From a virus: a DNA stretch of 27,867 nt. This document shows, in pieces, positions 6,126 through 13,066 of the stretch; positions within the stretch are counted from its first letter, which is position 1; each line of letters opens with the position of its first letter. The notes below the pieces were generated by a model. That model ran no database searches. It saw nothing but the letters and a program-made list of their open reading frames with translations, and had not been told where the DNA came from. Location: IMG/VR virus record IMGVR_UViG_3300025668_000036, positions 1 to 27,867 of that record; one strand, 5' to 3'. Position numbers and translations under genes: made by a program.

Positions 6126-6833
6126 ATGAATATAACTGATATATCACACTTACGATTAAACATAGATATTGATTTAGATAAACTCAAATCAGAGATGAGT
6201 ATTTTAAATGAATCCTATAAGTTTGAAAATTACCATTCCATATACTTTGGTGCTAAACGAAAGTATAAGAAGTCTTGGAGTGGTGTAGCATTGTACGGAA
6301 CTGATGGTAAGTTGTATGATGATTTCTATGAAGGGTTACACAATAGTGGTAAACCTATTCTACCAACTGAGTTAAAATCTAAACTACCTTATATGTACGA
6401 AGTTATAGATAAGGTATATGGTGATTCACCAACTACGATAGTTAGATTAATGAGGATTGCACCAAAGAGTTCATTACTCTGGCATTCGCATGTACAAGAA
6501 CATAAGCAGAGTGAATCTGAATTAATAATACAAATCCCTATTGAGATGCCAACTGGGTTTAAGTATTGTGTAGTTAATAAGGATGAGTTTAAATGGTGGA
6601 AACGTTTTAACAAACCAAATAGTTTTAAATCATTATCAGAATTTGAAATGGAAGAAGGTAATGCATATTACTTTAATTCGTACCACTACCACAACGTTTA
6701 TAATCCATCTAATCAGTATAGAACCGCATTAATGTTTTATGTTAATTCACAACATCCTTATGTAGATGGGTTACTAAAATCATCAATAGAAAAAGAAAAT
6801 GAAAAAAAGTTACAAAAACATTTGGTAGTTTAA
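6126..6833 (+). CDS. 2OG-Fe(II) oxygenase-like / aspartyl-hydroxylase-like protein (235 aa)
   Basis: The C-terminal half has the layout of a double-stranded beta-helix oxygenase: LLWHSHVQEH (H120, H122), an EEGNAYYFNSYHYHNVYNP stretch (H187, H189), and a following NQYRTALMFYV in which R199 could bind 2-oxoglutarate. The pattern is closest to aspartyl/asparaginyl beta-hydroxylase-like proteins, common in marine phages. Iron ligands are assigned by pattern only. The substrate could be a protein side chain or a small molecule. The gene follows tRNA-Glu and its 3' end holds promoter P6. Confidence 0.55.
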   Translation: MNITDISHLRLNIDIDLDKLKSEMSILNESYKFENYHSIYFGAKRKYKKSWSGVALYGTDGKLYDDFYEGLHNSGKPILPTELKSKLPYMYEVIDKVYGDSPTTIVRLMRIAPKSSLLWHSHVQEHKQSESELIIQIPIEMPTGFKYCVVNKDEFKWWKRFNKPNSFKSLSEFEMEEGNAYYFNSYHYHNVYNPSNQYRTALMFYVNSQHPYVDGLLKSSIEKENEKKLQKHLVV

Positions 6834-6852
6834 AATAAATGTTGTATATTTG
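6822..6852 (+). promoter_or_regulatory. Promoter P6 (core only)
   Basis: TTGG at 6822-6825 (inside the end of the oxygenase-like gene), N19 ending in GTTG, and TATATTTG at 6845-6852, the closest match here to the Bacteroidota -7 consensus TAnnTTTG. It drives the 84-aa gene and the tRNA-like pair that follows. Confidence 0.7.
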
Positions 6853-6869
6853 TATTATAAATAAGAGAT

Positions 6870-7124
6870 ATGAAATGGGATACTGTCCATATAAGTGATA
6901 AAATACATTGGTTAAAAGAAGTATTAATGAATTCAACAACCTATGAAAAGGGTGATGAGCATATTATAAACGCACTTATAACAGGTTCTAAGAATACCTT
7001 TAGTGGTGAGATGGGATTTGAGATACAACCACATCATATGAAATATATGAGAGAGTTATGGAATGAGAATATAGATACTCAGAAAGATAATTCAATCATA
7101 CTTAAATTGCGAGAGAAGAGTTAA
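6870..7124 (+). CDS. Hypothetical protein (84 aa)
   Basis: Family not recognised. The product looks soluble and alpha-helical, with HHMKYMRELW near residue 55. It follows promoter P6 by 17 nt. Its last 16 nt, including the stop, lie inside the first tRNA-Gly-like element, so processing of that RNA would cut the 3' end of this message. Confidence 0.6.
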   Translation: MKWDTVHISDKIHWLKEVLMNSTTYEKGDEHIINALITGSKNTFSGEMGFEIQPHHMKYMRELWNENIDTQKDNSIILKLREKS

Positions 7125-7180
7125 GAGAAACTCGCCGTACTTCCAGTACGGAGAAGTTGGGGCAGTTCCAACCTTTCGCT
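7109..7180 (+). tRNA. Aberrant tRNA-Gly-like RNA, copy 1 (anticodon TCC)
   Basis: A full cloverleaf folds: acceptor GCGAGAG/CTTTCGC; a D-like arm GAGTT/AACTC; an anticodon arm CCGTA-CTTCCAG-TACGG with T33, anticodon TCC and A37; a 4-nt variable region; a T-like arm GTTGG/CCAAC with a 7-nt loop; and discriminator T at 7180, usual for bacterial tRNA-Gly. The D-loop lacks GG and the T-loop is GGCAGTT instead of TTCRANN, so the normal elbow contact is missing. The six standard tRNAs nearby keep both signatures. No CCA is encoded. Confidence 0.7.
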
Positions 7181-7185
7181 CAAAT

Positions 7186-7257
7186 GCGGGAAAAGAGTTA
7201 AGAGAAACTCGTTGTACTTCCAGTACAAAGATGGTGGGGCAGTTCCACCTTCCCGCT
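7186..7257 (+). tRNA. Aberrant tRNA-Gly-like RNA, copy 2 (anticodon TCC)
   Basis: The same cloverleaf as copy 1, 5 nt downstream. Acceptor GCGGGAA/TTCCCGC, as in ordinary bacterial tRNA-Gly, D-like arm GAGTT/AACTC, anticodon arm TTGTA-CTTCCAG-TACAA, T-like arm GGTGG/CCACC, discriminator T at 7257. All three loops are identical to copy 1, whereas the acceptor, anticodon and T stems differ by paired changes (CC/GG to TT/AA; T-A to G-C). That is strong evidence for selection on the fold rather than decay. Confidence 0.72.
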
Positions 7258-7277
7258 CTAAATTAATAATTGAACAA

Positions 7278-7616
7278 ATGGATTATAAAGATATTCATAA
7301 ATTAGCAGAGATTCAATATCTAACAGGAAGATTAGATGAACTCTACAAAGGGTATGTTCCAAACCACACCTCAACAAAAGGAAGAACAGTTGATAATCGT
7401 ATATCTAAATACGAAGATAAGTTAATGAACTTAGACCCGATTGCATTCCACTTATATAAAGTACAACATACTAATGTTAAGTTAGCTAAAAGAAAATCCC
7501 AAGCTAAGATATCAGCACTACTATCTACAATTAAAGATGTATTGATTGATGAGTTTGGATGTGAAGAAGATAATAAGTTAGTACAACAAATAACCAAACA
7601 ACTAAACACATATTAA
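7278..7616 (+). CDS. Hypothetical protein (112 aa)
   Basis: Family not recognised. It is a helical, Lys-rich protein (VKLAKRKSQAKISALLSTIKDVLIDEFG, about residues 66-93). I place the start at ATG 7278, because the longer frame from 7212 reads through the second tRNA-like RNA. It begins 20 nt after that RNA's discriminator base. Confidence 0.65.
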   Translation: MDYKDIHKLAEIQYLTGRLDELYKGYVPNHTSTKGRTVDNRISKYEDKLMNLDPIAFHLYKVQHTNVKLAKRKSQAKISALLSTIKDVLIDEFGCEEDNKLVQQITKQLNTY

Positions 7617-7617
7617 T

Positions 7618-7788
7618 ATGAGCAAAACAAAACCAAACATATTTGAAGGAAGAACTAAAGAATGGGATTCTGATGAGTGGCAGGGTAGGAGTAAACGACA
7701 AGTTGATAATAACGAATTGTTATCTGCCGTTTCTGTAATGGGGTTAATAGGGTTATCTATTATACTTGCTATAATAAGTTACATATAA
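7618..7788 (+). CDS. Small C-tail membrane protein (56 aa)
   Basis: A polar N-terminal half (GRTKEWDSDEWQGRSKRQ) precedes a hydrophobic tail, LLSAVSVMGLIGLSIILAIISYI (residues 34-56), so the protein is probably anchored by its C-terminus. It starts 1 nt after the upstream stop and shares a base with the next start (TAATG). Function unknown. Confidence 0.55.
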   Translation: MSKTKPNIFEGRTKEWDSDEWQGRSKRQVDNNELLSAVSVMGLIGLSIILAIISYI

Positions 7789-7940
7789 TGAGTGAAGAAA
7801 AAGAAATAGAAGAAATCCTAATGGAAGCTCACGCTCATAATATGAGAAATGAAGTTTTGGATTTAGCTAAAAAATTAATGGATGGTGGAACTAAACGAAT
7901 ACAGTCCTACCACCAAGCGTTTAATTCTTTAATCAGATGA
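7788..7940 (+). CDS. Hypothetical protein (50 aa)
   Basis: A small helical protein, acidic at the start (MSEEKEIEEILMEAHAH) and basic at the end. It is linked to both neighbours by TAATG and ATGA overlaps, which is the main support for the call. Confidence 0.5.
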   Translation: MSEEKEIEEILMEAHAHNMRNEVLDLAKKLMDGGTKRIQSYHQAFNSLIR

Positions 7941-8071
7941 GTGATGAAGAAATAAATAAAATAGCAAATCAGATATCATTCAGATTAATGGCTACGAACA
8001 AACACCCAGACCATATGTGGTTAGTAAATATATTAAAAAAGTTTTATGAGAATAGCAGTAATAGCGCATGA
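7937..8071 (+). CDS. Hypothetical protein (44 aa)
   Basis: A 44-residue helical frame (DEEINKIANQISFRLMAT). It starts in an ATGA overlap and runs 26 nt into the methylglyoxal synthase gene, so the two are probably translated in tandem. No family recognised. Confidence 0.45.
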   Translation: MSDEEINKIANQISFRLMATNKHPDHMWLVNILKKFYENSSNSA

Positions 8072-8420
8072 TGGAAAGAAAGCCGATATGGTTTCTTTTG
8101 TAATGAAACGATTAGAGTTCTTTAAAAATAACAATGTTAACTTAGTCGGAACAGGCACAACAGGTACTATTATTGAGTATGCTGGATTAAGTGTTGATAA
8201 GGTATCATCGGGCCCAATGGGTGGAGATGCTGAAATTGGAGCAATGGTAACAAAGGGTGAGATTGATTGTGTAATCTTTTTTAGAGACCCATTAGATAAA
8301 CATCCACATGATGTAGATATTTCTATGTTAATGAGATTATGTGATGTACATAATGTACCATTAGCAACCAATTATAAATCAGCTCATATAATGATTAAAT
8401 ATTTTAAAAATAAGATATGA
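8046..8420 (+). CDS. mgsA: Methylglyoxal synthase (124 aa)
   Basis: The enzyme converts dihydroxyacetone phosphate to methylglyoxal and phosphate. The family signatures are all present in order: AHDG (H8, D9), GTGTTG (35-40, phosphate binding), SGPMGGD (55-61), FFRDPL (78-83), HPHDVD (86-91) and ATN (107-109). H8, D61, H88 and D91 line up with E. coli H19, D71, H98 and D101, so it should be active. It is slightly shorter than the ~150 residue cellular enzymes. It overlaps the thioesterase gene by 4 nt, within an operon-like run ending in thyA. The enzyme is unusual in a phage. Confidence 0.92.
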   Translation: MRIAVIAHDGKKADMVSFVMKRLEFFKNNNVNLVGTGTTGTIIEYAGLSVDKVSSGPMGGDAEIGAMVTKGEIDCVIFFRDPLDKHPHDVDISMLMRLCDVHNVPLATNYKSAHIMIKYFKNKI

Positions 8421-8818
8421 AGTATATAACGCAACACCCAATAAAGAAATCTGATTTAGGATTTCATGGAAACTTATTTGGTGGGAAACTATTAGCATGG
8501 TTAGATGCGGCAGCAGCCTCATTCGCTTGTGAGTTTTGTGATACTCCAAGAATGGTAACTAAAGCAATTGATAAATGTATATTCAATAAACCAGCTAAAG
8601 AAGGTCAACTACTAAAGATATATGGTGAGGTTGAATCCGTAGGTGGTTCATCAATACGATTGGTATTAGAAGCTCGTTCTCACAACGTTTACAATGGTAA
8701 CCAAAACTTAATTCTAAGAACAAACATAACATTTGTTAGAATAGATGAGCAGGGTGATGCTATACCAATCTCAGATAGAGTTAGAAGTAAATTACCCAAT
8801 AATAAAATATTAGATTAA
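8417..8818 (+). CDS. Hotdog-fold acyl-CoA thioesterase, YciA-like (133 aa)
   Basis: GFHGNLFGGKLLAWLDAAAASFA (residues 15-37) is the typical hotdog helix region of YciA/BFIT acyl-CoA thioesterases, with D30 as probable catalytic residue. IYGEVESVGGSSIRLVLEA and TNITFVRID form the beta sheet. Length fits a single hotdog domain, which normally acts as a hexamer in the cytoplasm to hydrolyse acyl-CoA. It is coupled by ATGA to mgsA and by TAATG to thyA. The acyl chain it prefers cannot be told. Confidence 0.85.
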   Translation: MKYITQHPIKKSDLGFHGNLFGGKLLAWLDAAAASFACEFCDTPRMVTKAIDKCIFNKPAKEGQLLKIYGEVESVGGSSIRLVLEARSHNVYNGNQNLILRTNITFVRIDEQGDAIPISDRVRSKLPNNKILD

Positions 8819-9873
8819 TGAATAAATTAGATACTCAATATAAAGAACTCTTAGACACAATACTTCAACACGGAGTAAGTAAAGATGATAGGACTGGCAC
8901 AGGTACTAAATCTATCTTCGGATATACCATCAGACATAATATGAAAGATGGATTCCCACTTCTAACAACAAAACGAGTTGCTTTCAATACAATGGTTACT
9001 GAATTGAGATGGTTCTTAAAAGGAGATACTAACATTAAGTATTTGGTGGATAATGGGTGTAACATTTGGAATGGTGATGCTTATAAGCAATATAGAAATA
9101 ATTTTGAACCAGCCCCTTATCAATATACTCCAGATACAATGGAAGAGTTTATTGATAGAATTAAAACTGATGAACGTTTTGCAAATGTATGGGGTGAATT
9201 AGGTCCTATCTACGGTAGGCAATGGAGAGATTGGACTGAATACTATGTTGAGAAATTCAATGGTGGTAATCCTATTATAGTAGAGAGAACTAAAGACCAA
9301 ATCGAAAACCTCATTGCTGAGCTTAAAGAAAATCCAGACAGTAGAAGATTAATGGTTAACGCATGGAATGTTGGAGAACTAGAAAATATGACTTTACCAC
9401 CATGCCACTACGGATTCCAATGTTATACTACAGAAATGAGTTTCAAAGAACGAATTGAATATTGGACATCCTCTATTGGTAAGAGTCTATCTTATGGAAA
9501 ACGATTTGATGATAGTGATTTAGATGAACGTAATGTCCCTAAACGAAAGTTATCTTTAATGTGGAGTCAACGTTCAGTAGATACCTTCTTAGGGTTACCA
9601 TTTAATATAGCATCATATGGGTTATTATTATCCTTACTTTCTAAAGAAGTTAATATGGTTCCTGACCAATTGGTGGGTTCTTTGGGAGATGTACATATAT
9701 ATAATAACCATATGGAGCAAGTTAAAGAACAACTCAGACGTGATTCATATGAATTACCTACAATCGATTTAGATTGTATGGATTGTGAATTCGATATCTT
9801 AGATGGTATGTTTGGTTTACAATTAACAGGGTATAAACACCATCCATCTATAAAAGGAAAGTTGAGTAACTAA
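8818..9873 (+). CDS. thyA: Thymidylate synthase (351 aa)
   Basis: It makes dTMP from dUMP with methylene-tetrahydrofolate. Clear blocks: DDRTGTGT (23-30), FPLLTTKR (46-53), GPIYGRQWRDW (129-139), DSRRLMVNAWN (174-184), LPPCHYGFQ (193-201) with nucleophile C196, QRSVDTFLGLPFNIASY (251-267) and DVHIYNNH (291-298). At 351 residues it exceeds the ~264 of E. coli. Part of the excess is an insert at about 207-243 (ERIEYWTSSIGK to NVPKRK) just after the active-site strand, part at about 98-125. The native catalytic residues are intact. It would supply dTMP for AT-rich phage DNA. Confidence 0.95.
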   Translation: MNKLDTQYKELLDTILQHGVSKDDRTGTGTKSIFGYTIRHNMKDGFPLLTTKRVAFNTMVTELRWFLKGDTNIKYLVDNGCNIWNGDAYKQYRNNFEPAPYQYTPDTMEEFIDRIKTDERFANVWGELGPIYGRQWRDWTEYYVEKFNGGNPIIVERTKDQIENLIAELKENPDSRRLMVNAWNVGELENMTLPPCHYGFQCYTTEMSFKERIEYWTSSIGKSLSYGKRFDDSDLDERNVPKRKLSLMWSQRSVDTFLGLPFNIASYGLLLSLLSKEVNMVPDQLVGSLGDVHIYNNHMEQVKEQLRRDSYELPTIDLDCMDCEFDILDGMFGLQLTGYKHHPSIKGKLSN

Positions 9874-10064
9874 TGTACATTTACTTTGGATTAGGGATAT
9901 TATTTGCATTCATCGTAGAGGTGTTAATCTGTAATGAATGGAATCCTAAAGTACCTAAACACCAACAACTATCGTTCAATCTATTAGAACGTATTCTCAT
10001 AATCCTTCTTTGGCCTATATGGTTAGTAAAGATGATTGAACGTTATATGAGAAAAAATCTTTAA
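9873..10064 (+). CDS. Small membrane protein (63 aa)
   Basis: Two hydrophobic segments are seen at about residues 2-20 and 40-55 (RILIILLWPIWLVKMI), with a basic C-terminus. It shares a base with the thyA stop (TAATG). After its stop the DNA continues in the same frame as codons for SKDLTIS, as at the end of the 12804 gene, because both end in the same promoter cassette. Function unknown. Confidence 0.6.
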   Translation: MYIYFGLGILFAFIVEVLICNEWNPKVPKHQQLSFNLLERILIILLWPIWLVKMIERYMRKNL

Positions 10065-10073
10065 TCAAAAGAT

Positions 10074-10129
10074 TTAACAATTTCTTAACATTAGAAATTA
10101 GGTTATATCAAAAAATTGTTGTACTTTAG
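10074..10129 (+). promoter_or_regulatory. Promoter P7 with TTAACA direct repeats
   Basis: TTAACA at 10074-10079 and 10085-10090, N8, TAGG at 10099-10102, N19, TACTTTAG at 10122-10129. The stretch 10065-10129 is a near copy, with no gaps, of 12960-13024 (P10). It drives the 10158 gene. Confidence 0.75.
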
Positions 10130-10157
10130 TAGGGTAATAATGATTAAGAGATATAAT

Positions 10158-10355
10158 ATGAAAAATTATCAAGCAATTTTAATGGCAGTAGTAGGAATCG
10201 GAATCAGTATCCTTACTATGAATGGAACAATTCAAAACCACATCCACTTTGCGGATGTACTTAACGAAATGGCTTTCGCAGTTATGGGGTTAATGATTGG
10301 TTTAATGGGATTAGTGGGTATCGACTACACTAAACTACTAAAGGGATTACTTTAA
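10158..10355 (+). CDS. Small two-pass membrane protein (65 aa)
   Basis: Two hydrophobic segments, at about residues 6-21 (AILMAVVGIGISILTM) and 38-55 (MAFAVMGLMIGLMGLVGI), are joined by a polar loop with HIHFAD. I choose ATG 10158: the longest frame starts at 10116, inside the promoter, and ATG 10140 would leave almost no leader. Function unknown. Confidence 0.6.
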   Translation: MKNYQAILMAVVGIGISILTMNGTIQNHIHFADVLNEMAFAVMGLMIGLMGLVGIDYTKLLKGLL

Positions 10356-10377
10356 TTGTTAATAACTTGTTGATAAC

Positions 10378-10434
10378 TTAACAATTATTTAACATTGAAT
10401 CCTTGGTAAATCGCCTAAAAAGAGTTATCTTTAC
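10378..10434 (+). promoter_or_regulatory. Promoter P8 with TTAACA direct repeats
   Basis: TTAACA at 10378-10383 and 10389-10394, N8, TTGG at 10403-10406, N19, TATCTTTAC at 10426-10434. GTTAATAAC and GTTGATAAC lie just upstream. It drives the VWA gene. Confidence 0.75.
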
Positions 10435-10462
10435 TATGTAGTAAAGAGGGAGATAAATCTCC
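10429..10462 (+). promoter_or_regulatory. Operator palindrome plus leader hairpin, copy 2
   Basis: Palindrome CTTTACTATGTAGTAAAG at 10429-10446, then hairpin GGAGAT-AA-ATCTCC at 10449-10462. The palindrome is identical to those at 1401 and 12736; the hairpin arms differ from those at 1421 by matched changes. Confidence 0.65.
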
Positions 10463-10496
10463 AAATAGTAATAGTAAAAATTTAAAAGTAAGATAT

Positions 10497-12659
10497 ATGA
10501 ATAGAGTAGAAAGAGATAGTAGTAAGTATAGTTCCTTTTGGTTAAAGGATGATTTGTTCGATGATGATGTTGATGGGTTAAACGTAGTTGAATCCAAACA
10601 TTCTAATCTGATGGCATTAGCATCTTATAAGAAATCAATTGGTAACTTTGTTAACATTGTTACTAATGATAACATCCCAGTTACATTTGATGTGAGGGGT
10701 AGTGATTCTTATACTGATGGTAAATCAGTTGTGATATCATCTAAGATGGATGATAAAGATTTTGATTCAACTGTTGGGTTGGCTCTGCATGAGGGTTCTC
10801 ATATTAAGTTAACCGATTTCACTTCTTTAGATTTGATTAACAATCACATTCAGAGTGTAGTTGGTTCTCACTTCGTTACAAAGGTAATGGAGAAACACTC
10901 TATGGATGAATGGGAAGCTAAGAACTACATCAAAGGTATCGTTAAGAACTTACTTAATGTTATTGAAGATAGAAGAATTGATTACTATGTATATTCTACT
11001 TCACCTGGTTACAAAGGTTACTACCACGCTATGTATGAGAAGTACTTTCATTCTAAGATAGTTGATAAAGGTTTACAATCTTCTGAGTATAGAGATTTAG
11101 ATTGGGAATCTTATATGTTTAGAATTATCAATATCACCAATTCAAATAGAGATTTAGATGCTCTTCCAAAGTTGAGAGCAGTATGGAATATGTTGGATTT
11201 GAAAAACATCAAACGTTTAACTGATACCAATGAGTGTATGATGTTAGCAGCAGCTGTTTTTAAACTGATTGAGAATTCCCTTCCAGCTAATCAGAAACCA
11301 ATTGAATCACCTAATGAGCAAGAGGGTGGTAGTGGTGATACTTCAGATGAAGAAACTTCTGAAGGTAGTGGTACTGGTGGTGGTGGAGATAACTCCGATA
11401 CCAATGGTACTGATAATACTGAAGGTAGTGGTGATGAACCTAAAGATGGTTCTGATGGAACTGATGATACTAAGGGTGATGCTGAAGGTGATGAGGTTAA
11501 GAAGGGTTCTTCTTCTTACAATCCTAATGGTGCCGGTGGTGATGGTTCTGATAATCAAATCACTCACAATGAAACTCCAACTACCAAAGGTAATGGGGAG
11601 ATGAGTGATAGACAAAAGAAACAATTAGATAACGCTATTGAGAAACAAAAACAATTCCAAAATGGTGAAATCACTAAGAAGAAAGTTTCTAAAGGTGAAA
11701 ATAAAAAGTTAGATACTTTGGTTAAGAGTGGTATCGAAGAGAAGTTGGCTGGTAAAGATTACCAATCTTCTTATTGGAGACAATCAAAACAAACACCTGT
11801 AATGATTGTTAGAAACTTCTCTAAACAATTAGTTGATTCAGATATGATTTCAATGTTATCTTCTTACTCTTGGAGTTCTGAAAGAAACGAAGAGTGTATT
11901 AAGAAAGGTATCGTATTGGGTACTGTGTTGGGTAAGAAACTTAAACTAAGAAACGAAGAAAGAAGTTTGATTACTCCTCGAATGAAGAATGGTAAAATCT
12001 CAGGTCGATTGTTGCATGAATTAGGTATGGGTAACACAAATGTGTTCGACCAGATTAGAATTGATAAACATAGCCCAGCGTTGGTTCACATCTCTATTGA
12101 TGCTAGTTCTTCAATGGGTGGTTCTAAATGGGAACAAACTCAAACATCAGCAGTGGCTATCGCCAAAGCAGCTTCGATGACTTCTAATTTAGATGTAGTT
12201 ATTTCATACAGAAGTATTCAACATGAAGCTAATATGTGTCAACCACTAATGTTGATTGCATACGATAGTAGAAAAGATAAGTTTTCTAAGATTCAACAAA
12301 TATTCAAATATCTTAACCCCTGTGGAACTACTCCTGAAGGTTTGTGTTTCGAAACTATCTTAGATGATATTATCAAAACTAACAAAGGTGTTGATTCGTA
12401 CTTCATTAACTTTTCAGATGGATGGCCAGGTTTCTCTAACAGAGATATTGATTATGGTGGAACTGAAGCTGTTAATCATACAGCAGCTCAGGTTAAGAAA
12501 ATCCAACAGGCCGGCGTTAAGGTTCTTTCATACTTTGTGTATAGTGGTTACGAAGGTGGTATTGATTCCTTCAAAGCAATGTATGGTAAATCAGCAACAT
12601 CTGTAGATTGTACGAATCTAATGGCGTTAACTAAAACTTTGAATAAGTTATTCGCATAA
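10497..12659 (+). CDS. VWA-domain protein with HExxH-type N-terminal domain, CobT-like (720 aa)
   Basis: The N-terminal domain has LALHEGSHIKL (HEGSH at 98-102) and NVIEDRRID (154-162), the usual pairing of a zinc-peptidase-like fold. A linker of about 265-370 is Gly/Ser/Asp/Thr-rich and low in complexity. The C-terminal VWA domain carries a full MIDAS: DASSS (535-539), GTTP (T611 or T612) and SDG (640-642). Phage proteins like this are often named CobT and occur with a CobS/MoxR ATPase, as here at 13067. Nothing else suggests cobalamin synthesis, so a MoxR-VWA remodelling pair is more likely. Its promoter carries TTAACA repeats, the palindrome and the leader hairpin. Confidence 0.8.
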   Translation: MNRVERDSSKYSSFWLKDDLFDDDVDGLNVVESKHSNLMALASYKKSIGNFVNIVTNDNIPVTFDVRGSDSYTDGKSVVISSKMDDKDFDSTVGLALHEGSHIKLTDFTSLDLINNHIQSVVGSHFVTKVMEKHSMDEWEAKNYIKGIVKNLLNVIEDRRIDYYVYSTSPGYKGYYHAMYEKYFHSKIVDKGLQSSEYRDLDWESYMFRIINITNSNRDLDALPKLRAVWNMLDLKNIKRLTDTNECMMLAAAVFKLIENSLPANQKPIESPNEQEGGSGDTSDEETSEGSGTGGGGDNSDTNGTDNTEGSGDEPKDGSDGTDDTKGDAEGDEVKKGSSSYNPNGAGGDGSDNQITHNETPTTKGNGEMSDRQKKQLDNAIEKQKQFQNGEITKKKVSKGENKKLDTLVKSGIEEKLAGKDYQSSYWRQSKQTPVMIVRNFSKQLVDSDMISMLSSYSWSSERNEECIKKGIVLGTVLGKKLKLRNEERSLITPRMKNGKISGRLLHELGMGNTNVFDQIRIDKHSPALVHISIDASSSMGGSKWEQTQTSAVAIAKAASMTSNLDVVISYRSIQHEANMCQPLMLIAYDSRKDKFSKIQQIFKYLNPCGTTPEGLCFETILDDIIKTNKGVDSYFINFSDGWPGFSNRDIDYGGTEAVNHTAAQVKKIQQAGVKVLSYFVYSGYEGGIDSFKAMYGKSATSVDCTNLMALTKTLNKLFA

Positions 12660-12709
12660 TGATTGTTGATAACTTTGTTAATAACTTTCAAAAAAAAGTG
12701 TTAAAAAGT

Positions 12710-12741
12710 TTGGTAAATCAAAAAAAAAGAGTTATCTTTAC
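12710..12741 (+). promoter_or_regulatory. Promoter P9 (palindrome type, no TTAACA repeats)
   Basis: TTGG at 12710-12713, N19, TATCTTTAC at 12733-12741. The downstream half is almost identical to P8, but no TTAACA pair is found at the expected place. GTTGATAAC and GTTAATAAC occur upstream at about 12664-12686. It drives the 59-aa gene. Confidence 0.65.
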
Positions 12742-12769
12742 TATGTAGTAAAGAGGGAGATAAATCTCC
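12736..12769 (+). promoter_or_regulatory. Operator palindrome plus leader hairpin, copy 3
   Basis: Palindrome CTTTACTATGTAGTAAAG at 12736-12753 and hairpin GGAGAT-AA-ATCTCC at 12756-12769, followed by an A-rich leader shared with copy 2. Confidence 0.65.
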
Positions 12770-12803
12770 AAATAGTAATAGTAAAAATTAAAAAATAAAA
12801 AAG

Positions 12804-12983
12804 ATGAAAAAATCAATCGGTAAGTATGAGTTAGAGTTGACAGGTTCAATGGTAACAGTTAAGGTGAATGGTGAGTTAGTAGGAGCTAGGGAAGTTAATC
12901 CCAATGAGGCTATTAGTGGGTTTAATACCATCTACAAAACATTAGAGAAAGTTTCTCTATCAAAAGATTTAACAATTTCTTAA
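12804..12983 (+). CDS. Small protein between the VWA and AAA+ genes (59 aa)
   Basis: Residues 6-30 look like beta strands (KYELELTG, MVTVKVNGELVGARE), followed by a helix (PNEAISGFNTIYKTLEK). The C-terminus SKDLTIS is encoded by the TTAACA repeats of promoter P10. Its own promoter has the palindrome and leader hairpin. Its position suggests a partner or regulator of the MoxR-VWA pair, an inference from context only. Confidence 0.6.
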   Translation: MKKSIGKYELELTGSMVTVKVNGELVGAREVNPNEAISGFNTIYKTLEKVSLSKDLTIS

Positions 12984-13024
12984 CATTAAAAATTAGGATA
13001 TATCAAAATAAAGTCGTACTTTAG
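12969..13024 (+). promoter_or_regulatory. Promoter P10 with TTAACA direct repeats
   Basis: TTAACA at 12969-12974 and 12980-12985, N8, TAGG at 12994-12997, N19, TACTTTAG at 13017-13024. It overlaps the end of the 59-aa gene and drives the AAA+ gene. Confidence 0.75.
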
Positions 13025-13066
13025 TAGAGTAATAATTAGTAAGAGTAATAATTAAAAAGTAAAATT

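Noticed and set aside
7212-7277. N-terminal extension of the 7278 gene
   Set aside because: It would translate the second tRNA-Gly-like RNA; the ATG at 7278 lies just after it.
11269-11624. Open frames on both strands inside the VWA gene
   Set aside because: They arise from the Gly/Ser/Asp-rich repetitive linker and have low-complexity peptides.
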